From Agelaius tricolor (taxonomy: Eukaryota; Chordata; Aves; Passeriformes; Icteridae): a stretch of DNA of 64,000 nt. Below, piece after piece: positions 35,557 through 48,339 of the stretch. Both the position numbers and the translations under genes were made by a program. Below the pieces are notes generated by a model. It was given only the letters and a program-made list of their open reading frames with translations. It had not been told where the DNA came from and ran no database searches. Positions within the stretch are counted from its first letter, which is position 1. Every line of letters starts with the position of its first letter. The stretch spans positions 2,621,501 to 2,685,500 of the forward strand of contig JALJCS010000052.1 of the NCBI GenBank assembly GCA_023055355.1. Direction: 5' to 3'.

Positions 35557-38140
35557 GCCAGAGTCTATTCTTGAGGGTGCCTTCAAGAGAGATGCCTCAG
35601 GATATCACCAAGTCAACAACTGCGCTTGTGCCTTCAAGGCACCTGTGACAGACAAGCCTCAGGAAGGCTGCAGGACAGCAAGTCCTGCACTGTGGTCTTG
35701 AGGGCTCCTGCCACAATGACAGGAGACTCCTCCTAAGCCATTCAGGTGACCAAATCCCACCGTCTGGACCTGATGGCACTGGCCGCAGGAATGGCAGACG
35801 CCTCGGAAAAGCTCCGAGTCACAGAGTCCCGCAGGCTGGCCTCGAGCTCAGCTGCGGGAATGACGCTGCGGAAAAGCTCCGGCTGAGACGGGAAGGAGCG
35901 AGCTGTGCGGGGGCTCCTCACGGCACCGCTCTGTCCCCTTCTGTCCCGTCGCCTGTTCCGAGCACCCGGGCAAGCTTCTATTTCCCACGTGTCACAAAGG
36001 GCCCTTGGTCACCGGCTTCCATTCCATGCAACGCCGACCCTGCTGCAGCGTGCCAGCCAGGGCCCTTGCACACACTGCCGCCTGCCCCGGGGCCGCCCCC
36101 AGCCCGGCCAAAGTGGCCCAGGCTGGAAGCAATCCCTGCGCCCACGTGTCTCAGGCAGCCCCACAGGATCTCTTGCAACTGCTCCAAACATCAGCAAATG
36201 CTGCCCTGCTCTGTGGGCTCGGGCCAGTTCAGAATCCTCACTTCAGGAAAGCTTTACTTCCCATTGCTCAACTCAAGCACTTGCAAAAGTTGCAAACTTC
36301 TCCAATGAATAGCCACGAGAATGGGAATGCTTTGGAAGTTTCTTCCCTTCTCAAAGCAGCAACTCCTTTGCCTTAACATCATCCACTGCAAGTCACTTGA
36401 CCAAACATAACACTACACAGAGCCAAAAAGAAGGCCATTCTTTGATTGGCAAGTGCTTTTCCAAGAAGGGATGATCATCTCCTCATTCTCTTAAAGGAAT
36501 AAAAGCTCTCAAGAAATGAAAGACCACTCAGCGTTACAAGAGTAACCCAAACAAATGAGTAGATGGCAAAAGGGCTAATCCTCCCCCAGTACAGATATCT
36601 AAGTGGCCAAGAAAGTACAGCTCTCCCCTCTTGTTCCCTGCAGGAGAAACAGGACCAGGAAAAGAAATAGTCACAGAGATTTTTTTCTGCCCTCCAGAAC
36701 CAAAGCTGTGCCAAAGCACAGATGCTGCCTTCAAAGGGACTCAAATTCAAGCCCAGACCTCTCACCTTCCAGAAAACTCCTTCCCCAAAACCCACCCCCC
36801 CAAACACCCCCACAGAAGCCCTCAACACCCTGCCAGGACCCCCAGCTCTGCCCGTCCCTCCGCAGAGCTTTCCCAGCCTCCAGCAGGGCCCCTGCTTCCC
36901 TGCACCTGCCGTGGGATGGCACTCAGGAGGATCTGCTCCAAGGCCTTCCCTGGCTTGGAGCAAAGCCAGCCTGCCAGGCCTATGGTTCCTGGGTCATCCT
37001 TGCCAGCCAGCCTTCCCGTGCACGGCTCTTCCATGGGCACATCTGCGCTCAGCTCGCACTTCTCCACTCTGGCAGGCCTGCTGGGAAAGGATCCAGAGCA
37101 GCCTGGCAAGCTCTTTCTCCAGCTCCTTCTTCACTCTTGGGGGAGCTAGAACATCCCACAGGAAAGACACTGCTGCCACAAGAACTGGGTGGCATCGGGC
37201 AGCTCTGGGGAGACCCCTCAGCACTGCTGTATCCTGAGGGAACGCTGCTGGCCATCCCCTGTGCGTATCCGCAAAAGCTTCAAATCAGCTGCCTCAGCTT
37301 CCAGGGCCTCTCTTGGCCAGCATCCTGATGTGGATGCAGGGCTGCTGCCAGGCACCGCTGGCACCCAGCAGGACAGGACCGGCTGTCTCGTGTCCACGCA
37401 GCAGCCCTGACACACAGCCAGGGCCATGCCGAAAGCAGACAAACGCTCCCGGCTCAGCAGAGAGGAGCAAGGAGCACCGGGCTGCTCTCAGCCTATCGCA
37501 GCATGCTGCTCCAGTGGGAGGGGCAGGCCGGCCACCCACATTCAGGCCAAGCCCTGCGTCAAAAGGACGGGCATTTTGTCCTTTTCATCCCTCCAGCCCA
37601 GAACCAGGCCTGACATCTCCTCCTCTGGAATGGAGCTTTTCCCGTTACAACGTCATCTCACGCTTGGCCAGTGCGTGAGATGAGGCTGCAATGACTTGTG
37701 ATACTCCCTCCATGCCAAGCACAGCTCCATTGTGGCACAGCTTCCCATCCATTGACCAGTCCATTGTTTCCCTCAAGGGTCAAATTCCCACCAGTTAAAC
37801 CATAAGGTTTCCTTCATTGTCTGTTCTTCATTATCTTGTTGACACGCACAACAGCGTGTGTCCAAATATGGCAGGGCCTTTGACACCACTTTGGTCCTGA
37901 CACACAGGCTCCTTGTGCCACTGCTGGCCTCCAGTGTGCTCAGCAAGATCTGGAACTGCACAGTGCTCTACAACTGCACCTTCAGCACAGGGACCTTTCC
38001 AGCCTGGCCTGCCCTTGTTCCTCTGGCTCTGTGCACAAAACACGGCGTGGCAGAGAACGGCAGCAGGGGCCTGTGTGTCCCAGGGCCCCGGATTTGCTTC
38101 ACCTCCACAGGCATGCGGGCAAAGTGAAGAAGCCAAACTG
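35557..38140. other. Intergenic spacer 5 (between copies 5 and 6)
   Basis: 5'-leader hairpin 35669-35689, duplicated motif 35786-35882, CACGTG at 35986-35991 and 36143-36148, G-quadruplex motif 36783-36811, hairpins 37561-37585 and 37653-37683. With spacers 3 and 4 it shares a TACAAC variant (for TGCAAC) near 37970. Confidence 0.7.
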
Positions 38141-38146
38141 TTTATT
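38141..38146 (-). terminator. AATAAA polyadenylation signal, copy 6
   Basis: AATAAA on the gene strand, conserved position. Confidence 0.75.
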
Positions 38147-38274
38147 CACGGAAGGCCAAGCAAAGGGAGGAGTGGTGAGGGAAGAAAGGGGACGGGCAGG
38201 GTCTGAGGGCTGGGGAGGCACGCAGTTGTCAACAGGCAGGGAGAAGGCAGGAGCTATGGCAACTTCCCACAGGC

Positions 38275-40360
38275 TCAGCTGTGCCAATCATCAGCTGTGC
38301 CTGAAGCTCCAGCTGGTCTCTCCTGGTCTCTTCTGGTCTCTCCAGGTGATCTCCTCTTCCATGGTGTCTTCAGGCCTTTTAGCAGCAATGGTTCTTCTGA
38401 GCCGCCAGATAAACGGAGTTCTGCAGATCTCTCCATGATTCTCTGCTGAAGCGCTATGTTCCTTTGGGAAGGGCTGTCATCTCTTCTCAGGCCTTGAAGG
38501 GCTGCAAGAGACATGAGCAGAGCCACGGTCAGAGCCTGGATCTGCAGGTAGCCAAGGAGGCCTTCCTGCCAGGGCCATAGCTCCTAACTCTGGCCATGGA
38601 CAGGAGGCAGCAGGAGACAATGAGATGGCTTAGAAGGTGCTGGCCACCAGTCTCCCCTGCGCGTCTCCCTGAGATCTCTCTGTGCTTGTCCACACAGGGA
38701 GCGAAGCCTGCCGCAGCCAGGCCAGGATTTGCAGTTCCCCCAGCGGCAGCCCCCGCTGTCAGCCCGCTGCCCGCACTCACCCTCATTGAGGAGCTGGAGC
38801 TCTTCCTTGCGGCCCCTCATGACCATCCCGGCCATCCCTGCCAAAACAGAGCCTGTCACGGCCCCAGCGGCGCAGCTCCCTGCCAGCGCCGCTGCCGGCG
38901 CCGCGGCCACACGGGCTGCTGGCCCGGCAGGGCTCAGCCCGCACCCTTGCCGCACGCTGCCGCCCCAGAGCGCGGCTGCCAGAGGGCGGCAGCAGCCCCC
39001 AGCCCGGCCGGGGCTCCACGGCGCCGGGCCCGGCCGGCGCTGCCGGGGCAGCAGGCGGGGCCGGGGCCGAGCTGCGGCGGCCCGGGGAGGGAGCCCGGGC
39101 TCGGCACTCACCGATGATCCTGACGGCCGCCTCTCGCAGGGGCTCCTGTGGGCTCTGCAGGTAGCGCAGGGCCCCGCGCAGGTGCTCGGCCGCTCGGCTC
39201 CTGTCCTCTGCCAGCTGCAGAGAGCGGCAGGAGGGAAGCGTTGGCGCGGGCTCAGCCCCTGGGCCGGGCGCTGCCTGCGCCCAGCCCCGGCCTCCCCTGC
39301 CCGCACCGCCCTGAGGCGTGGCCACAGCAGCCGCTGGCCAAGGGCTCCCGAGGGGAGGGGGCAGAGGGACGGCTGCTGCCCGGGGAGCCGCCGTGCCGCC
39401 CCGCAGCCCTGCCGGGCCGGGGCTCCATGGGCACCCGCCTCGGGCCCACGGGAGCCTGGAGAAGAGCCCGCGCGGCCTCTGCCTGCAGCAGCGGCCAGGG
39501 GCGCAGCTGCCCGGCCCCGCACCCTGAGCACCGCCCTCAGGGGCCTTCTCCAGCCTCAGCCTGGGCCTTCCAGGCCCTCCTTACCAGCACCTCGCTGAAC
39601 TTTGACAGCTGCCCCTTCTTCACCAGCTGCTTCAGCTTCCTCCTCTTCAGGAACTTGGCCACACCAAGCAGCGTTTCCCGAGAGGCCTGCAGGGCACCAG
39701 ACACCCACAGATGGCCCCACGGGCCAAGGCACAGGACCCACATCCCTGTGCCAAGGCCTGCACCAGGCTGCACTCCTGGAGGTGCCAGGGCAGGAGGCAG
39801 CCCAGCCCCCTCCCCAAGATCCACCAGCATCACACAAAACCTCACCTTTGCCACACACCGCTTCTCATCATGGCACTGGAAGAAGAGTGGAAGGAGGCTT
39901 TGGCTCAAAACCTTCGCAAGGGGCTTTCTTCCCTCCTCCACTACCGACTCCATCACCCTGAAGAAGAGCTCAAGGGAGAGCACTTGCACATAGCTGTTGT
40001 CCTGGAGGAATGCAAGAGGATCAGGCCTTTACACCAAATACTCCACGCTCACCTGGCCAAAGTTTCTGGGCAGCAGCCAGTGCCCGCAGCTGGGCACACA
40101 GAGCCTTACGTGGTCAAAGAGCAGCAGCAGTGCCTCAGCCAGCTTGGGGGCAGTGGAGCTGGATACCAGCATGTCTGCCTGGAGCACATTTGTCAACACA
40201 TGCATGGACATGCTGACCACCTTTCCATCGGCCTCACCCAGCAGCTCCAGAAGGCTCTCAGAAAGGCTGCACATTCTCCTGGCCTGCGTGGAACACAAGG
40301 CTGCGCTGCAAAGCCATGGACGGCTGCACCGCCAACACCGCCCTGGCACTGCAAGCCCAC

Positions 40361-40398
<38 letters not shown>

Positions 40399-43300
40399 AG
40401 GGCCCACAGGCCAAAGGCCTGAGCCAAAGCACTGGGGCAGCTGAGGCAGGAGAGCTGGGAGCAGCTGCCTCAGCTCCTGAAGCCCTGCACGCCCAAGGGG
40501 CTGCTTTGCACAGCGCAGCTTCAGCCGCAGCCCCCTTCTCACCATCCAGGGCTCCCTGCTGAGCACCACCAGGCCTCTGAGCGCCAGGCGCCGCCGCTCC
40601 CTGCACTCCATCTGCAGGCAACTTGACATCATCTTCACAACAGTGCCAGCACATTTCCTCAAGTGCAGGCACTCGAGGACCTGAAAGGCACGGGGCAGTG
40701 ACAGGGGAACCATCCAGCAGGAGCCCAGAACCCCACAGGGCCGGGCCCAGGCAGCAGCACAGGGCGTGGCCACTGGCCCAGGCAGCTGTGGCTCTGAGAG
40801 GCCAGAGAGCTGCGAGGCAGCTCAGCCAGGCACTGCTGGCCACCAGGCTCACCTCCACAAGGAATGCCAGCAAGGGCAGATCCCAGCTTGGCTTTTCACT
40901 GCTGAGCAGCAGGAGAAGGCGATATGCCACATGCGAACACAGTGGGCTCAAGTCATAACGCATCTCCCTGGCAGGGGGAACAAAGGCACCGAGAGCCTGA
41001 GGTGGGGGACAAACCTCTCCCAGAACTGACTCCCAGAGGCCTGCTCTTTCCCCAGCATCCCTGCAGGGGATGTGGCCGCTCTGGGAGGCGGCCCCTTCTG
41101 GGCACTCTCCTCTCCCAGCCTTTTTCAGCCTCCTTGGCCGTCCCTCAGTGACGAGCCTCTGTGGCCCATGACCACAGGGACTGCCTGGAGCACAGGGCAC
41201 AAATGCCGGGGACAGCGGGGACAAGGGGGTCTCACCTGGCCAGCAGAGCCATGGCATAGTGCTGGCTGTCAGCACACAGCAGCGTCTCCCAGGCACACTT
41301 GCGCTCCATAGACATCACCACGTGCTCACACCGCAGTCGGCAGAGCAGAACCTTCATGGCCTGCACTGCAAACCTGTGTGCAGAGCAAAGCCCAGGTCAC
41401 ACTAGGAGCGCTGGCGCTGGCCCCAAGGGCATGGCAAGGACAGGAGGACTGGCACCTGTTAAGCGTGATGGGAAGGCGCTGCTCCTCCTGGCACGCTCCC
41501 CAGAAGCTATCAACTTCCTCTGCTGGCGGCTGCTGCGTAGTGATGACAATATGGAAGAGCAGTGCCAGAAACAGTTGCTCAGAATAAGGGATCATGGCCT
41601 TGAGCAACCCGGGCACCTGCACAGTCACCAGAGCTGCCTGCAAAAGAAGCAGCCAGAGACAGCGCTCAGTGCCAAGGTGTCCATGGGGCAGGGCCCAAGG
41701 GCAGATGCAGGAGGAGCAGCGGGCCTGGTGTCCCCTGAGCCTGCCCCTAGCCCAGCTTTCAGCCCAGTGACTCCGGCACTGAGAGCACTGAGAGCTACTG
41801 CAGAGGCCACCTGGCGGCCCTGAGCATGGGCCCAGAAACTCACAGCCAGGGCAAAAACGTCCCTGTCGTCTCCAGCAGAGGCGCATGCGCTGTGCAGTGG
41901 CCAATCCTCCATTACACGGAGCAGTGTTGGCAGCACTTTCTCCACTGTTACTCCTGACGAGCCAATGCTTCTCCATATCCTCGCAGCAGCTCTGTGGGAT
42001 CAGATCTCTGTGTCAGGGGCATCTCAGTCACAGTACCGTGCCCTGTGCAGCTGTGCGAGTGCAGGTGAAAGAGCCCCGGTGCCCTGGGGGGGCAGGGGGG
42101 AGCATTGGCAGCAGGCTCGGGAAACAGAGGGGCCCGAGGCTCCTGGACCTCTCTGCCTGTCCGGCAGACCCCATAGCACAGGCTGCGCAGGGCCACGGGC
42201 CCTAAAGGCTGCTGAGCCCTGAGCTCTCCAGGCACGTGGGCCCCGTACCTGTCACATGTTGGGGCACAGCGCAGGAGGGTCAGCACCACGTCGGCAGGGT
42301 GCTCTTCAGCCAGCCTCGCAATGTGGCTGTGCAGCCTGGCATCCACAGTGCCATGGGACAGTAGAGTCTGGTGGATGTTTCTTACCATGGCCGGCACCTG
42401 GAGGAGGCATGGGGGAGATTTGGAGTGCTGTCCAAGGGAGCAACTTGCCCAGCTTCCCCCAAGAAGTGCTTCCCTTCCCGCCACACTCTGCTGGCCTCAA
42501 AGGCTGAGGGGCCCAGGGACCATGGCTTGAGGGGACACACCATCCTGGCAGGCCTCCAGGCCCGGCCCCAGGCTGCTTACCTGCTCCTGAGAAGGAGCAG
42601 CACTGTCCTCCAAAAGATCCCTAGTGGGAGAATGAATCCCAGTGAGAGTGGGCCCGCTGCCAGTATTTGAGATGTCCTCGGTCTCGGCGGTGTTGCTGTT
42701 CGTCACGGCCACATCCTCACTCGCTGCCTCGTCTGCCTTTGCCCTGTCCTCGTTCGTTGCAGCCTCAGAGTCTGCTGAGCGCTCAGCCCAATCTGGGTTG
42801 ACATCAGGCTCTGCCTGGACCTCGGTCAGCCCCGAGGCAGGCTGGGCTGTGCCCTCAGCTGCTGTGGGGCCCACCTTTCTAGGTCGTCGAATGCGCAGCA
42901 ATTTCCCAAACATCTGCAGGAGAATAAAGGGCAGGGAAGCCAGGCATGCTCCGTGGCATGCTCCAAGCGTGCTGCTGGGCTCAGCAGGGACAGCAGGCCC
43001 AGCCCAGCCGGGGGTAACTGCAGGTACCTTCAGGGTTTTGCGCAAGCGGCTGCGGCCGGCTTCCTGCTCTTGTGTCTTCTCCAGGGCTGCACCTGGCAAA
43101 GAGCGAGCGCAGCCAGAGCTGAGGGGCTGCGGGAGAGGCCGGAGAACACAGCCCAGCCCTGCGCTCCCCAGGCAGGGAGAGCCCCGGCATGACCCAGGCG
43201 ATGGAGCGCAGCCATTGTGGGCTGTCTGCTCTGCCCCTCGTCCATCCTGTCCATGGGCATGTCCCCAGGGCATGGGATGGGATGGCATGGGGCCATGCTG

Positions 43301-43458
43301 GCTGTAGCCATCAGCCCTATGGCCCAGCTCTGCTACTCACCATCCTGCAGCGTCTGGATCTGCTCCGGGTCTTCAGGCTCTTGTGCTGGGGCGGCTCCAG
43401 GCCTTCTCTTTTTTTCCCCCCTGAACACTTTCAACAAGCTGGGCAATCTGGCTGCCAT
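38275..43458 (-). CDS. MROH-like gene, copy 6 (complete, 734 aa)
   Basis: Exons: 43341-43458, 43028-43092, 42581-42913, 42249-42397, 41844-41991, 41456-41637, 41236-41373, 40853-40967, 40543-40680, 40110-40283, 39846-40001, 39585-39686, 39112-39214, 38781-38837 and 38275-38501. All splice sites match the consensus seen in copy 2 and the frame is open to the stop. It combines Ser54 (shared with copies 5, 7 and 8) with Ala199 and Glu239 (shared with copy 4), another sign of mosaic ancestry. Intron 9 has 12 CTG repeats. The assignment is as for copy 2: an intracellular HEAT-like repeat protein of unknown role. Confidence 0.89.
40362..40397. repeat. (CTG)12 microsatellite, intron 9 of copy 6
   Basis: Twelve pure CTG units, no interruption. 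Confidence 0.97.
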
Positions 43459-46042
43459 GCCAGAGTCTATTCTTGAGGGTGCCTTCAAGAGAGATGCCTC
43501 AGGATATCACCAAGTCAACAACTGCGCTTGTGCCTTCAAGGCACCTGTGACAGACAAGCCTCAGGAAGGCTGCAGGACAGCAAGTCCTGCACTGTGGTCT
43601 AGAGGGCTCCTGCCACAATGACAGGAGACTCCTCCTAAGCCATTCAGGTGACCAAATCCCACCGTCTGGACCTGATGGCACTGGCCGCAGGAATGGCAGA
43701 CGCCTCGGAAAAGCTCCGAGTCACAGAGTCCCGCAGGCTGGCCTCGAGCTCAGCTGCGGGAATGACGCTGCGGAAAAGCTCCGGCTGAGACGGGAAGGAG
43801 CGAGCTGTGCGGGGGCTCCTCACGGCACCGCTCTGTCCCCTTCTGTCCCGTCGCCTGTTCCGAGCACCCGGGCAAGCTTCTATTTCCCACGTGTCACAAA
43901 GGGCCCTTGGTCACCGGCTTCCATTCCATGCAACGCCGACCCTGCTGCAGCGTGCCAGCCAGGGCCCTTGCACACACTGCCGCCTGCCCCGGGGCCGCCC
44001 CCAGCCCGGCCAAAGTGGCCCAGGCTGGAAGCAATCCCTGCGCCCACGTGTCTCAGGCAGCCCCACAGGATCTCTTGCAACTGCTCCAAACATCAGCAAA
44101 TGCTGCCCTGCTCTGTGGGCTCGGGCCAGTTCAGAATCCTCACTTCAGGAAAGCTTTACTTCCCATTGCTCAACTCAAGCACTTGCAAAAGTTGCAAACT
44201 TCTCCAATGAATAGCCACGAGAATGGGAATGCTTTGGAAGTTTCTTCCCTTCTCAAAGCAGCAACTCCTTTGCCTTAACATCATCCACTGCAAGTCACTT
44301 GACCAAACATAACACTACACAGAGCCAAAAAGAAGGCCATTCTTTGATTGGCAAGTGCTTTTCCAAGAAGGGATGATCATCTCCTCATTCTCTTAAAGGA
44401 ATAAAAGCTCTCAAGAAATGAAAGACCACTCAGCGTTACAAGAGTAACCCAAACAAATGAGTAGATGGCAAAAGGGCTAATCCTCCCCCAGTACAGATAT
44501 CTAAGTGGCCAAGAAAGTACAGCTCTCCCCTCTTGTTCCCTGCAGGAGAAACAGGACCAGGAAAAGAAATAGTCACAGAGATTTTTTTCTGCCCTCCAGA
44601 ACCAAAGCTGTGCCAAAGCACAGATGCTGCCTTCAAAGGGACTCAAATTCAAGCCCAGACCTCTCACCTTCCAGAAAACTCCTTCCCCAAAACCCACCCC
44701 CCCAAACACCCCCACAGAAGCCCTCAACACCCTGCCAGGACCCCCAGCTCTGCCCGTCCCTCCGCAGAGCTTTCCCAGCCTCCAGCAGGGCCCCTGCTTC
44801 CCTGCACCTGCCGTGGGATGGCACTTAGGAGGATCTGCTCCAAGGCCTTCCCTGGCTTGGAGCAAAGCCAGCCTGCCAGGCCTATGGTTCCTGGGTCATC
44901 CTTGCCAGCCAGCCTTCCCGTGCACGGCTCTTCCATGGGCACATCTGCGCTCAGCTCGCACTTCTCCACTCTGGCAGGCCTGCTGGGAAAGGATCCAGAG
45001 CAGCCTGGCAAGCTCTTTCTCCAGCTCCTTCTTCACTCTTGGGGGAGCTAGAACATCCCACAGGAAAGACACTGCTGCCACAAGAACTGGGTGGCATCGG
45101 GCAGCTCTGGGGAGACCCCTCAGCACTGCTGTATCCTGAGGGAACGCTGCTGGCCATCCCCTGTGCGTATCCGCAAAAGCTTCAAATCAGCTGCCTCAGC
45201 TTCCAGGGCCTCTCTTGGCCAGCATCCTGATGTGGATGCAGGGCTGCTGCCAGGCACCGCTGGCACCCAGCAGGACAGGACCGGCTGTCTCGTGTCCACG
45301 CAGCAGCCCTGACACACAGCCAGGGCCATGCCGAAAGCAGACAAACGCTCCCGGCTCAGCAGAGAGGAGCAAGGAGCACCGGGCTGCTCTCAGCCTATCG
45401 CAGCATGCTGCTCCAGTGGGAGGGGCAGGCCGGCCACCCACATTCAGGCCAAGCCCTGCGTCAAAAGGACGGGCATTTTGTCCTTTTCATCCCTCCAGCC
45501 CAGAACCAGGCCTGACATCTCCTCCTCTGGAATGGAGCTTTTCCCGTTACAACGTCATCTCACGCTTGGCCAGTGCGTGAGATGAGGCTGCAATGACTTG
45601 TGATACTCCCTCCATGCCAAGCACAGCTCCATTGTGGCACAGCTTCCCATCCATTGACCAGTCCATTGTTTCCCTCAAGGGTCAAATTCCCACCAGTTAA
45701 ACCATAAGGTTTCCTTCATTGTCTGTTCTTCATTATCTTGTTGACACGCACAACAGCGTGTGTCCAAATATGGCAGGGCCTTTGACACCACTTTGGTCCT
45801 GACACACAGGCTCCTTGTGCCACTGCTGGCCTCCAGTGTGCTCAGCAAGATCTGGAACTGCACAGTGCTCTGCAACTGCACCTTCAGCACAGGGACCTTT
45901 CCAGCCTGGCCTGCCCTTGTTCCTCTGGCTCTGTGCACAAAACACGGCGTGGCAGAGAACGGCAGCAGGGGCCTGTGTGTCCCAGGGCCCCGGATTTGCT
46001 TCACCTCCACAGGCATGCGGGCAAAGTGAAGAAGCCAAACTG
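43459..46042. other. Intergenic spacer 6 (between copies 6 and 7)
   Basis: 5'-leader hairpin 43571-43591, duplicated motif 43688-43784, CACGTG at 43888-43893 and 44045-44050, G-quadruplex motif 44685-44713, hairpins 45463-45487 and 45555-45585. A private TCTAGAGG (for TCTTGAGG) lies near 43600. It shares CACTTAGG with spacer 2 but CACATTCAGG with spacers 3-5, a clear mosaic. Confidence 0.7.
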
Positions 46043-46048
46043 TTTATT
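46043..46048 (-). terminator. AATAAA polyadenylation signal, copy 7
   Basis: AATAAA on the gene strand, conserved position. Confidence 0.75.
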
Positions 46049-46176
46049 CACGGAAGGCCAAGCAAAGGGAGGAGTGGTGAGGGAAGAAAGGGGACGGGCA
46101 GGGTCTGAGGGCTGGGGAGGCACGCAGTTGTCAACAGGCAGGGAGAAGGCAGGAGCTATGGCAACTTCCCACAGGC

Positions 46177-48262
46177 TCAGCTGTGCCAATCATCAGCTGT
46201 GCCTGAAGCTCCAGCTGGTCTCTCCTGGTCTCTTCTGGTCTCTCCAGGTGATCTCCTCTTCCATGGTGTCTTCAGGCCTTTTAGCAGCAATGGTTCTTCT
46301 GAGCCGCCAGATAAACGGAGTTCTGCAGATCTCTCCATGATTCTCTGCTGAAGCGCTATGTTCCTTTGGGAAGGGCTGTCATCTCTTCTCAGGCCTTGAA
46401 GGGCTGCAAGAGACATGAGCAGAGCCACGGTCAGAGCCTGGATCTGCAGGTAGCCAAGGAGGCCTTCCTGCCAGGGCCATAGCTCCTAACTCTGGCCATG
46501 GACAGGAGGCAGCAGGAGACAATGAGATGGCTTAGAAGGTGCTGGCCACCAATCTCCCCTGCGCGTCTCCCTGAGATCTCTCTGTGCTTGTCCACACAGG
46601 GAGCGAAGCCTGCCGCAGCCAGGCCAGGATTTGCAGTTCCCCCAGCGGCAGCCCCCGCTGTCAGCCCGCTGCCCGCACTCACCCTCATTGAGGAGCTGGA
46701 GCTCTTCCTTGCGGCCCCTCATGACCATCCCGGCCATCCCTGCCAAAACAGAGCCTGTCACGGCCCCAGCGGCGCAGCTCCCTGCCAGCGCCGCTGCCGG
46801 CGCCGCGGCCACACGGGCTGCTGGCCCGGCAGGGCTCAGCCCGCACCCTTGCCGCACGCTGCCGCCCCAGGGCGCGGCTGCCAGAGGGCGGCAGCAGCCC
46901 CCAGCCCGGCCGGGGCTCCACGGCGCCGGGCCCGGCCGGCGCTGCCGGGGCAGCAGGCGGGGCCGGGGCCGAGCTGCGGCGGCCCGGGGAGGGAGCCCGG
47001 GCTCGGCATTCACCGATGATCCTGACGGCCGCCTCTCGCAGGGGCTCCTGTGGGCTCTGCAGGTAGCGCAGGGCCCCGCGCAGGTGCTCGGCCGCTCGGC
47101 TCCTGTCCTCTGCCAGCTGCAGAGAGCGGCAGGAGGGAAGCGTTGGCGCGGGCTCAGCCCCTGGGCCGGGCGCTGCCTGCGCCCAGCCCCGGCCTCCCCT
47201 GCCCGCACCGCCCTGAGGCGTGGCCACAGCAGCCGCTGGCCAAGGGCTCCCGAGGGGAGGGGGCAGAGGGACGGCTGCTGCCCGGGGAGCCGCCGTGCCG
47301 CCCCGCAGCCCCGCCGGGCCGGGGCTCCATGGGCACCCGCCTCGGGCCCACGGGAGCCTGGAGAAGAGCCCGCGCGGCCTCTGCCTGCAGCAGCGGCCAG
47401 GGGCACAGCTGCCCGGCCCCGCACCCTGAGCACCGCCCTCAGGGGCCTTCTCCAGCCTCAGCCTGGGCCTTCCAGGCCCTCCTTACCAGCACCTCGCTGA
47501 ACTTTGACAGCTGCCCCTTCTTCACCAGCTGCTTCAGCTTCCTCCTCTTCAGGAACTTGGCCACACCAAGCAGCGTTTCCCGAGAGGCCTGCAGGGCACC
47601 AGACACCCACAGATGGCCCCACGGGCCAAGGCACAGGACCCACATCCCTGTGCCAAGGCCTGCACCAGGCTGCACTCCTGGAGGTGCCAGGGCAGGAGGC
47701 AGCCCAGCCCCCTCCCCAAGATCCACCAGCATCACACAAAACCTCACCTTTGCCACACACCGCTTCTCATCATGGCACTGGAAGAAGAGTGGAAGGAGGC
47801 TTTGGCTCAAAACCTTCGCAAGGGGCTTTCTTCCCTCCTCCACTACCGACTCCATCACCCTGAAGAAGAGCTCAAGGGAGAGCACTTGCACATAGCTGTT
47901 GTCCTGGAGGAATGCAAGAGGATCAGGCCTTTACACCAAATACTCCACGCTCACCTGGCCAAAGTTTCTGGGCAGCAGCCAGTGCCCGCAGCTGGGCACA
48001 CAGAGCCTTACGTGGTCAAAGAGCAGCAGCAGTGCCTCAGCCAGCTTGGGGGCAGTGGAGCTGGATACCAGCATGTCTGCCTGGAGCACATTTGTCAACA
48101 CATGCATGGACATGCTGACCACCTTTCCATCGGCCTCAGCCAGCAGCTCCAGAAGGCTCTCAGAAAGGCTACACATTCTCCTGGCCTGCGTGGAACACAA
48201 GGCTGCGCTGCAAAGCCATGGACGGCTGCACTGCCAACACCGCCCTGGCACTGCAAGCCCAC

Positions 48263-48339
<77 letters not shown>

